Below, piece after piece: positions 1 through 7,333 of a stretch of DNA of 10,693 nucleotides (position 1 is the stretch's first letter; each line of letters begins with the position of its first letter). Source of the DNA: Chloroflexota bacterium. GTDB taxonomy: Bacteria; Chloroflexota; Anaerolineae; Anaerolineales; DRMV01. The stretch covers positions 1-10,693 of the forward strand of contig JAADFA010000115.1 of the NCBI GenBank assembly GCA_013153135.1, read 5' to 3'. Position numbers and translations under genes: made by a program. The notes below the pieces were generated by a model. The model was given only the letters and a program-made list of their open reading frames with translations. It made no database searches and had not been told where the DNA came from.

Positions 1-2
1 GG

Positions 3-587
3 GTAACATCGCCGCTCCTGCTAGCTGTGGCCCTAGGGATCGGGATTTATCCTTTCAGTTCGTGCCTCCGAAGCCGTTTTGTATGTCGCCTACTGGGCAT
101 CCTGTTTCCCTGGCTGTGGTTAGGGCTTATTGTACATTTTACATACTCTTATTTAGAGAATCCCCTTTCTTTACAGATGAACGCAACAGATATAATGGCA
201 ATTTCTTTTCTTATTCTAATAGTATATGTCGTTATCAGCTCGGCCGCGGCGTACTTCAGGAACGGCTTGAATTTCAAAAGCGTTGTAGGCGCTGTGGGAT
301 GCTTATCAACCTTAATCATGTTGATGCCGCTCTCGTTTCTTGCCGTGGCTGTATACTTAAGCCAAATTCCTCTCTATTCGATTATGTTGTTGTTGACTGC
401 CACAACAATTATGCTCAAATTTTCATCCTTATCACTTTCATTCGCCAAATCGTTCGTTTTGCTCATGATGTCCATTGCTGCCTTATTAGCGTTATGGTTC
501 CCATGTTCGTTGTTTTATCCTGTACAAAATCCCCAATTCCAGCGTCTTCTGCAGAATATGCCTCGTCCTAGGAGGGTAACCTCATGA
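3..587 (+). CDS. Polytopic membrane protein, 3' part (partial, unrecognised)
   Basis: The reading frame is open to the left edge, so the true start lies outside the window; the GTG at 27 is only the first internal start-like codon. The visible 194 residues are very hydrophobic, with about five or six predicted membrane helices (for example near codons counted from 27: 20-40, 52-75, 83-112, 115-160) and short polar loops. The C-terminus is short, Pro/Arg-rich and probably cytoplasmic. The stop codon overlaps the start of the next gene as ATGA, so the two are probably translated together. No catalytic motif is visible. Helix-rich late parts of polysaccharide polymerases, flippases or transporters can look like this, but I cannot assign a family. 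The DNA is clearly AT-richer (about 40% GC in a sampled line) than the polA region (about 63%), which hints at accessory or acquired DNA. A second long open frame over the same stretch is a shadow. Confidence 0.7.
   Translation, partial: VTSPLLLAVALGIGIYPFSSCLRSRFVCRLLGILFPWLWLGLIVHFTYSYLENPLSLQMNATDIMAISFLILIVYVVISSAAAYFRNGLNFKSVVGAVGCLSTLIMLMPLSFLAVAVYLSQIPLYSIMLLLTATTIMLKFSSLSLSFAKSFVLLMMSIAALLALWFPCSLFYPVQNPQFQRLLQNMPRPRRVTS
570..575 (+). promoter_or_regulatory. Shine-Dalgarno site for the coiled-coil gene
   Basis: AGGAGG lies 8 nt before the ATG at 584, inside the 3' end of the upstream membrane gene. It is a consensus ribosome-binding site and fixes the start of the downstream gene. 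Confidence 0.8.
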
Positions 588-1771
588 GCCGCGGTCATCT
601 TTCCTACAACCAACGAGAGGAGGCACGGCGATATGAAAATCTGCGCCGTTTGTTTGAAGAAATCTTGACCCGCTTTTCCCGCCTGGAAGTGGCCCTGTCA
701 AGGTGGGATAACGACATCAAGGCCGAGCTGGAAAATTTGCGCTCGGCAATCCGGAACGGAAATATGCGTGATATGAGCAGAATTGCCTTGGCCCTGGCCC
801 AGTTGGAAAGGGAGTTACAACAGCGCCAGACGTTACGCCAAGAACGCAAACAACGATTGATGCACGACATCCATACATTCAATCGTAAACTAAGGCTTGC
901 AAGACAAAACTTGCATTTATTCCGCTATGATTTGGAGCGAATCGTTGATAAATTGAATCAAGTTGAACAACGTATAGAACAGTACAATCTAGCTCAAACA
1001 GATCTTTGGCACGAATTGAGGAATGATATCCAATCTTTGAACAGGCAGCTAGAATACCTTGCGTCAAAGAATAATTTGATGCAAGACCTCGCCTCTGTCC
1101 AAGTTGAGTCCAATTTTGCCGCGCTGACCGATGAACAAGATGATCAAATAGAACGCCCAAATTGGCGCCGTTTTACCTCGCAGTTGGCGCCACGAGAAAC
1201 AGAATTATCGGCAGATATCGCCCGCCGACTAAAGGAAATTAAGCACTTCTTGAGCTACCACGAATACCAACGTCTCCGCTCGTTGACTGACTCTAAAGAA
1301 CTCCTTGAGCGCCTTACCGAGCTTGAGCGTCAAAGAGATGAATTGCGCGCCCAGGCTTCCCTTCTATTGGATCTCTACGGAAAGTATTCCTTGTTTCAGC
1401 CATGGCTAAGACAACTTGAGCGTGCCTTGCAAGATAAAGACTGGAAGCAATTGAGGCATTTAGTCCCCTATCTACGTCAGATACTTAAACAACCGCGTAT
1501 TGGGAATGGTTTTATGTTTGAAGTTTACATGCGGGAGCACTTGCCTCATTACCAAATTCACTGGCAACATCCCGGGCAGACCCTACAAGTGCAAGGTAAT
1601 GAAGCACCGATTGCAGCCTCAATCGACTCTCAGGACGCGCAAATTCATTTCGAACCTCAGGGCGAAGCGCCGCAGTTCTGCATCGATATCGCCAATTTCG
1701 CTAGCAAAGTTGGATGGACATGGCACGAAGACCAGCGCCCACGCCATCGGGCACGCGCGCGAACCAGATAG
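584..1771 (+). CDS. Coiled-coil protein of unknown function (395 aa)
   Basis: This soluble protein has no signal peptide and no membrane helix. Residues from about 10 to 290 are almost entirely charged, Leu-rich helix: Arg, Glu, Gln and Lys dominate, with Leu at heptad-like spacing. That predicts several long coiled-coil segments, interrupted by a loop around 180-205. The last hundred residues are less helical, with a compact segment rich in His, Trp and Gln, and the chain ends in a strongly basic tail (RPRHRARARTR). The start is fixed by AGGAGG 8 nt upstream and by the ATGA overlap with the preceding membrane gene, so the pair is probably co-translated and the protein may associate with that membrane partner; this is inference. 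Coiled coils score against many unrelated families (SMC-like, chain-length regulators, scaffold proteins), so no function is assigned. Like its partner, the gene is AT-richer than the genes to the right. Confidence 0.8.
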   Translation: MSRGHLSYNQREEARRYENLRRLFEEILTRFSRLEVALSRWDNDIKAELENLRSAIRNGNMRDMSRIALALAQLERELQQRQTLRQERKQRLMHDIHTFNRKLRLARQNLHLFRYDLERIVDKLNQVEQRIEQYNLAQTDLWHELRNDIQSLNRQLEYLASKNNLMQDLASVQVESNFAALTDEQDDQIERPNWRRFTSQLAPRETELSADIARRLKEIKHFLSYHEYQRLRSLTDSKELLERLTELERQRDELRAQASLLLDLYGKYSLFQPWLRQLERALQDKDWKQLRHLVPYLRQILKQPRIGNGFMFEVYMREHLPHYQIHWQHPGQTLQVQGNEAPIAASIDSQDAQIHFEPQGEAPQFCIDIANFASKVGWTWHEDQRPRHRARARTR

Positions 1772-1795
1772 CCCATTCATCGCGCGGGAATTTTT
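1756..1795 (+). terminator. Possible weak intrinsic terminator
   Basis: A 7-bp stem (1756-1762 with 1780-1786, mostly CG alternation) encloses a 17-nt loop and is followed, after GGAA, by TTTTT at 1791-1795. It overlaps the end of the coiled-coil gene. The loop is long and the T-run is short, so this is only a candidate. Its position, between a left-hand gene pair and a gene of different composition, is what one would expect. Confidence 0.25.
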
Positions 1796-1838
1796 AGCCT
1801 TCATTTACCTCATAACCCCCGCGCACCGGACAATTTTG

Positions 1839-1847
1839 TGGTACCCT
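1839..1847 (+). promoter_or_regulatory. Possible extended -10 promoter for the AI-2E permease gene
   Basis: TGG followed by TACCCT resembles an extended -10 element (TGn plus a 3/6 match to TATAAT), 25 nt before the ATG at 1873. No convincing -35 box is seen 16-18 nt upstream. The 101-nt gap 1772-1872 holds nothing else recognisable. Confidence 0.25.
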
Positions 1848-1872
1848 GATAAGGGAGCGAGCAAACGCACCC

Positions 1873-3123
1873 ATGGACCCAGCAAAGCCCTCTGACCCCT
1901 CGTCCGTAGCGGTGGAATCACCGCCATGGAGCCCGACGACCAAGCTGGTGGTCGGGCTAACCATGGTTGCTATCTTCGCGGGGCTCTTGATCCGCTTTCG
2001 GGACTATATCGCTCCCCTCATCCTCGCGGGCGTCTTGGCCTATCTGCTCTACCCCCTGTGCGCTTGGGTCGCGCGGCATACTCCCCTTTCTTGGCGCGCG
2101 TCCGTGACCTTGGTATACCTCGTCATCGTGGGCCTGCTTTTGGCCGGACTCATCTTGAGCGGCCTCGCGTTGATTCAGCAATTCCAGAGCCTGTACCAGC
2201 TGGTCTCCGACTTTTTCACCGCGGACCTGCCCGCACTGGCCGAACGGCTCTCCAATCAGGTTATCCGCGTTGGGCCCTTTACCTATGATCTCGGCCAATA
2301 CGACCTCCCGGCCCTAAGTCAACAGTTCATCAGCCTGGTTCAACCCGTGCTGGGCCAGTTGGGCGTGTTGGTCAGCTTTGTCGCCACTCGGACGCTAGCC
2401 ATTATTGGTTGGCTAGGTTTTATCTTGCTTATTTCCTTCTTTTTGCTCGCAGAATCAGATCCAGTTCAGCTATCGTTGATCCCCCTGGATTTGCCGCGCT
2501 ACGGCCAAGATTTACGTCGGCTGGCCCACGAGCTCGGCCGGATTTGGAATACCTTCTTGCGCGGCCAGTTCACCGCTTTTGTCGCGATGAGCCTCCTTGC
2601 CGCGCTCGTTTTGACCGTGCTCGGTGTGCGGTATAGCCTGGGCTTGGCTTTCTTGGTCGGCATCGCCCGGTTTATCCCTTACATTGGGCCAATGGTCGTT
2701 TATATTATCTTGGCCTTTGTCATCACCCTGCAACCTGAGAACTTTTGGGGCATTACCCCTTGGAAACACGCGGTCCTTGTCATCGCGGTGATCATGTTTT
2801 TGGACCAAATCTTTGATAACATCGTCATGCCTCGCTTCTTTGGTCGCGCGTTGGGTGTTCATCCGGCCGCGGTGCTGATCACCGCCTTGCTCGCGGCCGA
2901 TTTGATCGGCTTTTTGGGCTTTATGCTCGCGGCCCCTTTGGTCGCATCGGGCAAGCTGCTCCTGCGCTATATTATCCGTAAAATGTTCGACCTCAACCCC
3001 TGGCCCGAAGACGAAACCCCAGTTCACGAACGGCAGAGCAAGCCCCCGAGCCGCCGCGCACGGCTGTGGCAAACCCTTCGTACCAACTTCCGCCGGTGGC
3101 GTGCGGGAACAAGCGGGGTATAA
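1873..3123 (+). CDS. AI-2E family transporter (PerM/YdiK/TqsA-like permease)
   Basis: This is an inner-membrane permease of the AI-2E exporter superfamily (PF01594). The family includes AI-2 exporters (TqsA) and Na+/H+ antiporters, so the substrate cannot be named from sequence. The 416 residues fit the family size. About eight helices are visible: 25-42, 45-67, 76-104, 165-192, 232-252, 254-288, 297-314 and 333-360. A large extracytoplasmic soluble segment lies at about 105-165. Family signatures are present: GRIWNTFLRGQ at 222-232, FIPYIGP at 267-273, and the Q312-DN(315-316)-P320 ... HP(330-331) motif before the last helix pair. The C-terminal tail (370-416) is Arg-rich and probably cytoplasmic. 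The ATG at 1873 was chosen because the N-terminal region before helix 1 is short and polar; no good Shine-Dalgarno site is seen, only GGGAG about 16 nt upstream. The gene stands alone, and its stop codon lies inside the next promoter's -10 box. Confidence 0.92.
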   Translation: MDPAKPSDPSSVAVESPPWSPTTKLVVGLTMVAIFAGLLIRFRDYIAPLILAGVLAYLLYPLCAWVARHTPLSWRASVTLVYLVIVGLLLAGLILSGLALIQQFQSLYQLVSDFFTADLPALAERLSNQVIRVGPFTYDLGQYDLPALSQQFISLVQPVLGQLGVLVSFVATRTLAIIGWLGFILLISFFLLAESDPVQLSLIPLDLPRYGQDLRRLAHELGRIWNTFLRGQFTAFVAMSLLAALVLTVLGVRYSLGLAFLVGIARFIPYIGPMVVYIILAFVITLQPENFWGITPWKHAVLVIAVIMFLDQIFDNIVMPRFFGRALGVHPAAVLITALLAADLIGFLGFMLAAPLVASGKLLLRYIIRKMFDLNPWPEDETPVHERQSKPPSRRARLWQTLRTNFRRWRAGTSGV

Positions 3124-3124
3124 T
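3119..3124 (+). promoter_or_regulatory. -10 box (TATAAT) of the 3182-7286 gene cluster
   Basis: A perfect TATAAT preceded by GGGG sits at the very end of the permease gene; the permease stop codon TAA (3121-3123) is part of the box. The start of the next gene is 58 nt downstream, giving a leader of about 50 nt. The 16-18 nt upstream positions lack a good TTGACA, so the promoter assignment rests on the -10 hexamer and the location. Confidence 0.5.
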
Positions 3125-3167
3125 CAAAAAACCAGAACGTCCGCACGCCTCAAGGCCCAACGCGCAC

Positions 3168-3174
3168 AAGGAGG
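3168..3174 (+). promoter_or_regulatory. Shine-Dalgarno site for the 65-aa protein
   Basis: AAGGAGG lies 7 nt before the ATG at 3182. It decides the start: the in-frame upstream GTG at 3101 lies inside the permease gene and before the TATAAT box, and has no comparable site. Confidence 0.85.
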
Positions 3175-3181
3175 CACTAGG

Positions 3182-3379
3182 ATGCAATTGCACGTTCACT
3201 CATCCGAGCCGGAGATTACCGAACTTGCTGAGACCAAGAACTATCAGGCTTGGCGTGCCCAAGAACCTGATGGCGAAGTGACGTATCATTTAGAATTAGG
3301 CCAAGTAACTGTCCATTTCTTCGAAGAAGAATGGCGAGAATTTCTTGATCTTATGCGCAAGCTGGTGAGGGATGCATGA
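3182..3379 (+). CDS. Small acidic protein of unknown function (65 aa)
   Basis: A consensus Shine-Dalgarno site sets the ATG start. The product is 65 residues, acidic, without membrane helix or Cys. The sequence suggests a short N-terminal strand (MQLHVHSS), a helix around ELAETKNYQAW, a beta hairpin around VTYHLELGQVTVHFF, and a C-terminal amphipathic helix EEEWREFLDLMRKLV. It looks like a small folded alpha/beta protein rather than a spurious frame. It is the first gene after the TATAAT at 3119 and its stop overlaps the next start as ATGA, so it is coupled to the receiver-like gene and probably co-transcribed with polA. I do not recognise the family. A small partner or regulator of the next gene product is possible but unproven. 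Confidence 0.75.
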   Translation: MQLHVHSSEPEITELAETKNYQAWRAQEPDGEVTYHLELGQVTVHFFEEEWREFLDLMRKLVRDA

Positions 3380-4404
3380 GTACCCCACGCGCATTACTGC
3401 TCAGTCGTGATCCGCGGCTACGAGCCTCGCTCGAGTGGATCTTTCAACAGCAAGGACCACGGGGATGGTCGTTGCATGTGGTGACCGACTGGGCCGAAGT
3501 GCGCAGCGCGTTGTTGGACCATCCGCAGCCTGAGTTGGTCATTTTGGATTTAGCCGACTTCCCTCGACCTGAAGAGCAGAAAATCCGTTGGCCTGTACTG
3601 CTCCAATGGTTCACAGAGTGGCGCAGCGCGGTCAGCCGTGGTCGTCTTATTGTGCTGAGGGCGCCAGGTCACCGCGTGCCGCCGTGGGTCAGTCGCTTGG
3701 CCCCCGATCGCATCGAAGATCGGGAGCTCGCGCCCGAGCGTTGGTTATTGGTTCTCGATCAGCTCGCACGGCCCGACTACGACGTCCTCTATGGGCCGAG
3801 TCAAGCTGAACTGCCAGCCACGCCTCCCAATTTATGGGATTGGATCGACGTCACCCTTGAAAGCCGCTGGCCACAACTGCACGCGCGGGCCGTGCTGATC
3901 TGGAGCACCGAGGGCCGTCCCCGCTGGCGTAAGGGGGACCTGCCCGCCTTGGTTTGGAGCTCGGTACTGCGGCGCTTAATGTCCCTCTCGCCCAATCGCC
4001 ACCCACGGCATGAGCGGGTTTTGTGGTTGACGCCGCCCGAATCCCAACAGCCCGAAACGTATTGGCTTTATCTACGGCCCTTCACGCGCACGTTGAGCCT
4101 AGTTTTAGTTGGCCAGGGTAGCTTTCCCTACGCGTCCATGCGCGACGAAGCTGAAGCCTTGATTCGCGCGCTGCTCTCGCCAGAAGGGCCGTGGCAAGAC
4201 GAGCAGGTTGACGTGGACTTGTTCGGTTTTTCGGCCGAAGCTTTGGCCGACGAGGCCATGGCCCTGCCACCCGAAGCGCGAAAGCCCCTTTTCCGACCTG
4301 AAGAGATCCCACCCCCACGGCCCGTTGAGCCCGAAGACGTTAGCGCTTCCTTTAGCGAGCGCGATCTCCCACCGCCACCCTTATACGATACCCCAGGGCC
4401 CTGA
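3376..4404 (+). CDS. Receiver-like domain protein, unknown function (342 aa)
   Basis: The N-terminal 60 or so residues resemble the first half of a response-regulator receiver domain: a strand RALLLSRD, a helix, a second strand LHVVTDW, a helix, then LVILDLAD with Asp58 where the phosphoacceptor would sit. The usual acidic pair is reduced to Arg-Asp (11-12), and the Thr/Ser and Lys positions are not obvious, so it may be a pseudo-receiver. Residues about 165-270 hold a second alpha/beta region (ARAVLIWSTEGRPRW, then YWLYLRPF, then LSLVLVGQGSF, then a helix). That order is reminiscent of Roadblock/LC7-type folds, but this is a guess. The last 35 residues are Pro-rich and acidic, likely disordered. 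There is no DNA-binding or kinase domain. The start ATG overlaps the upstream stop (ATGA), with GAGG 5 nt before it. polA begins 20 nt after the stop, so co-expression with polA is likely. Confidence 0.75.
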   Translation: MSTPRALLLSRDPRLRASLEWIFQQQGPRGWSLHVVTDWAEVRSALLDHPQPELVILDLADFPRPEEQKIRWPVLLQWFTEWRSAVSRGRLIVLRAPGHRVPPWVSRLAPDRIEDRELAPERWLLVLDQLARPDYDVLYGPSQAELPATPPNLWDWIDVTLESRWPQLHARAVLIWSTEGRPRWRKGDLPALVWSSVLRRLMSLSPNRHPRHERVLWLTPPESQQPETYWLYLRPFTRTLSLVLVGQGSFPYASMRDEAEALIRALLSPEGPWQDEQVDVDLFGFSAEALADEAMALPPEARKPLFRPEEIPPPRPVEPEDVSASFSERDLPPPPLYDTPGP

Positions 4405-4424
4405 GCCCTGCCGCGAGGCGAACC

Positions 4425-7286
4425 ATGATTCCCAAACTTTACCTTTTGGATGGGCACGCCCTCGCGTACCGAGCCTACTTCGCCCTTACCGGGGGCGCCG
4501 AGGATGCTGCTCGCCGATGGTTAACTTCACGCGGCGAACCTACCGCCGCGGTGTATGGGTTTACCTCCATCTTGTTGCGCATTCTCGAGCAAGAACAGCC
4601 GTCCTATCTCGCGGTCGCCTTCGATGCAGGGCGTAGCTTTCGAGATGAAATTTATCCCGAATACAAGGCCACACGCGCCAAAATGCCCGAAGAAATGCGG
4701 CCCCAGATGGACCGCATTCGCGAGATCGTGACCGCGTTTGGCTTCCCCATCCTAGAGAAAGATGGCTATGAGGCCGACGATGTGCTGGGCACGGTCGCGT
4801 TCCGCACGGTGAAGCAGCACGACCTTGGGGTCAAGATTATTACGGGCGACCGCGATCTGCTCCAGCTCGTTCGTCCACGCATTATCGTAACGTTGCCCGG
4901 CCGTCGTCTTTCCGACGCGGAAGACTATACCCCCGAACGCGTGGAGCAGACCTTGGGTATTCGGCCTGAACAGGTTGTGGATTACAAAGCCCTTGTCGGT
5001 GACAAATCGGACAACATCCCTGGCGTACCTGGCATTGGTCCGAAGACCGCGGTGCGCCTGCTACGCGCCTATGGTGATTTGGATGGCATCTACGCGCACC
5101 TTCACGAGCTCTCTAAGGGTCTGCGCAAAAAGCTAGAAACCTACCGCGAGCAAGCTTACTTAAGCCGTCGCCTGGCCAAAATCTTGACCGACTTACCCGG
5201 CGTCAACTTGGACTTAGAACGCGCGCGCGTAGGCCAAGGGGATCTCGAGGCCATTGATCGTTTATTCCGAGAACTGGAATTCCGCTCCCTGTTCCGCCGT
5301 TGGACACAATGGTTGCAGCAGCTGCAGCAAGCCGAGTCTAGCGGTGAAGGGCAACAGCTGCGCTTGTTCAATGACGATGCGGCGATCACTGTAACGACTA
5401 CACCCCATGCGGGCGTGCCCGACCTCACCACCACCATCGTCGACGATGAGGCTAAGCTCGCCGCCCTGGTGGAACGCCTAAACCAGGCCGAGCATATCGC
5501 CATTGATACGGAGACCGATACCCTGGATAAGATGCGCGCCCGCCTGGTGGGCATTTCCCTCGCGGTGGACCCGCACCATGGGTATTACATTCCCTTAGGG
5601 CATCGGGAGGGCCGCCAGTTGCCCTGGGAAACGGTGCGGGACGCGTTGGCCCCGGCCTTGACGGATCCGCGGCGGGGCAAAGTTGGCCATAATGTCAAGT
5701 TTGACCTGGTCGTACTCGCGCGGCATGGGTTGTGGCCTGCACCGTTGACCTTTGACACCATGATTGCGGAATGGCTTTGCGACCCCGCGAGCCGCAATTT
5801 GGGCCTGAAGAACCTGGCCTGGGCGCGGCTGGGGATCCAGATGACCGAAATCCACGAACTCATTGGCAAAGGTCGACAACAGAAGAGCATGGACCAGGTA
5901 CCCATCGAGCAGGCCGCGCCCTATGCCGCGGCAGACGTCGCGGTGGTGCTGCGCCTTCTTCCGGTCCTGCAACGCGATCTTGAAGCGCGCGAAGTTGCGC
6001 ACTTGCTTCGTGAATTGGAAATGCCCCTGGTGCCGGTCCTCGCCCGCATGGAAATGACCGGCGTCGCGCTCGATCAGGCGTACCTCCAGAAGCTGGCCGC
6101 ATCGTTGCGAGAGCGGTTGCGCGCGCTGGAAGCCAAAATTTTTGAGGCAGTAGGCGAGCCTTTCAACCTTAATTCACCCCACCAGTTGGCTCACGTGCTG
6201 TACGAGCGTCTCAAATTGCAACCGCCACCTGGAACCAAACGCACGTCCAGCGGGCTGTACACCACCGCGGCCGAAGTGCTCGAGGCCATGCGGGATCAGC
6301 ACCCTGTGGTCGCGTGGATTTTAGAGCACCGGGAGCTAAGCAAGTTGCTTTCCACCTATGTGCTTGCGTTGCAAGAACAGATTCATCCCGAGACAGGTCG
6401 GGTGCACACAACCTATAACCAAACCGGCACTGTCACGGGGCGCATTGTTTCGCAAAATCCCAACCTGCAGAACATCCCCATCCGCACGGCCTTAGGCCGC
6501 GAAGTGCGCCGCGCGTTCGTTGCAGCGCCAGGCTATGTATGGCTTTCAGTGGATTATTCACAAATTGAGCTGCGCATTGTCGCGCACATGTCGGGCGATG
6601 AAAACATGATCGCGGCTTTTCGTGCGGGGCAAGACATCCACGCGGCCACTGCGGCGGTGATCTTCGGAGTACCCATTGATCAGGTGACGCCTGAGCAACG
6701 CCGTTTGGCTAAAGCCGTAAATTTTGGTCTAATTTATGGCATGACCCCTTACGGCCTGAGCCAAACCGTCGGCATCCCGCTCGAACAGGCGCGTGCCTTC
6801 GTCGAAGCGTACTTCCGTCGTTTCCCGAAGGTACGCGAATACATCGACCGCGTGTTGCGGCAGGCGTATCAGCAAGGATATGTTACTACATTATTCGGCC
6901 GAAAGCGCTACTTCCCCGAACTGCAAAACCCGGATATCAACATCAACACACGGCGACGGGCCGAGCGAGAAGCTATCAACGCACCCATTCAGGGGTCGGC
7001 AGCCGACATCCTCAAGAAAGCCATGTTGGCCGTGGATGAGCGCCTGCGAGCATCGGGATCGGGCGCGCGGTTGTTGTTGCAGGTCCATGACGAGCTCGAT
7101 CTCGAGGTCCCCAAGGATGAATTGGACACCACGGCTGCGTTGGTCAAAGACACCATGGAATCGGTTGTGCAGCTCGCGGTTCCCTTGGTGGCTGATGCCA
7201 AGGTCGGACCGAACTGGGCCGATCTGGAGCCCTGGCACCCCGCGACACCGGACAAAGACCAGCAATCCTCGAAGGAAGGGGGGTGA
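4425..7286 (+). CDS. polA: DNA polymerase I
   Basis: This is a 953-aa family A DNA polymerase used for Okazaki-fragment processing and gap-filling repair. All three domains are present. The 5' nuclease (about 1-295) keeps its acidic metal ligands: Asp9, Asp67, Glu116, Asp118, Asp119, Asp142, Asp144, Asp193 and Asp196, followed by the helix-hairpin-helix region near 197-208. The 3'-5' exonuclease (about 335-515) keeps Exo I (Asp361, Glu363), Exo II (Asn423, Asp427) and Exo III (Tyr500, Asp504), so proofreading should be active, unlike in Taq. The polymerase domain keeps motif A (DYSQIELR, 710-717), motif B (Arg759, Lys763, Phe767, Tyr771) and motif C (His888-Asp889-Glu890). Phe767 predicts discrimination against dideoxynucleotides. 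Residues about 22-39 form an insertion in the 5' nuclease that E. coli and Thermus enzymes lack. The ATG is 6 nt after a weak GAGG, and the N-terminus fits the family exactly. It is the last gene of its unit, followed by a hairpin terminator. Confidence 0.98.
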   Translation: MIPKLYLLDGHALAYRAYFALTGGAEDAARRWLTSRGEPTAAVYGFTSILLRILEQEQPSYLAVAFDAGRSFRDEIYPEYKATRAKMPEEMRPQMDRIREIVTAFGFPILEKDGYEADDVLGTVAFRTVKQHDLGVKIITGDRDLLQLVRPRIIVTLPGRRLSDAEDYTPERVEQTLGIRPEQVVDYKALVGDKSDNIPGVPGIGPKTAVRLLRAYGDLDGIYAHLHELSKGLRKKLETYREQAYLSRRLAKILTDLPGVNLDLERARVGQGDLEAIDRLFRELEFRSLFRRWTQWLQQLQQAESSGEGQQLRLFNDDAAITVTTTPHAGVPDLTTTIVDDEAKLAALVERLNQAEHIAIDTETDTLDKMRARLVGISLAVDPHHGYYIPLGHREGRQLPWETVRDALAPALTDPRRGKVGHNVKFDLVVLARHGLWPAPLTFDTMIAEWLCDPASRNLGLKNLAWARLGIQMTEIHELIGKGRQQKSMDQVPIEQAAPYAAADVAVVLRLLPVLQRDLEAREVAHLLRELEMPLVPVLARMEMTGVALDQAYLQKLAASLRERLRALEAKIFEAVGEPFNLNSPHQLAHVLYERLKLQPPPGTKRTSSGLYTTAAEVLEAMRDQHPVVAWILEHRELSKLLSTYVLALQEQIHPETGRVHTTYNQTGTVTGRIVSQNPNLQNIPIRTALGREVRRAFVAAPGYVWLSVDYSQIELRIVAHMSGDENMIAAFRAGQDIHAATAAVIFGVPIDQVTPEQRRLAKAVNFGLIYGMTPYGLSQTVGIPLEQARAFVEAYFRRFPKVREYIDRVLRQAYQQGYVTTLFGRKRYFPELQNPDININTRRRAEREAINAPIQGSAADILKKAMLAVDERLRASGSGARLLLQVHDELDLEVPKDELDTTAALVKDTMESVVQLAVPLVADAKVGPNWADLEPWHPATPDKDQQSSKEGG

Positions 7287-7293
7287 AAACACA

Positions 7294-7322
7294 GACCGCC
7301 CCGGAATCCCGCCGGGGCGGTC
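7294..7322. terminator. Strong hairpin between convergent polA and LysM genes
   Basis: An 11-bp perfect stem (7294-7304 with 7312-7322) with a 7-nt loop lies 7 nt after the polA stop and 11 nt after the LysM gene stop. On the minus strand the stem is followed by TGTGTTTTC, a T-rich tract fitting an intrinsic terminator for the LysM gene. On the plus strand there is no T-run (AACGCG), so it may end polA transcripts less efficiently or mainly protect their 3' ends. Confidence 0.8.
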
Positions 7323-7333
7323 AACGCGTACTG

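Noticed and set aside
62..571. Second long plus-strand frame (169 aa) over the left membrane gene
   Set aside because: Cys- and Arg-rich with no membrane or domain pattern. The overlapping frame is open to the edge, has coherent helices and couples by ATGA to the next gene.
1829..1846. Short palindromes (ACAATTTTGT, GGTACC) before the permease gene as an operator
   Set aside because: They are too short and common to be called without comparative support.
3101..3181. GTG start at 3101 for the small protein
   Set aside because: It lies before the TATAAT box and within the permease gene; the ATG at 3182 has a consensus AAGGAGG.
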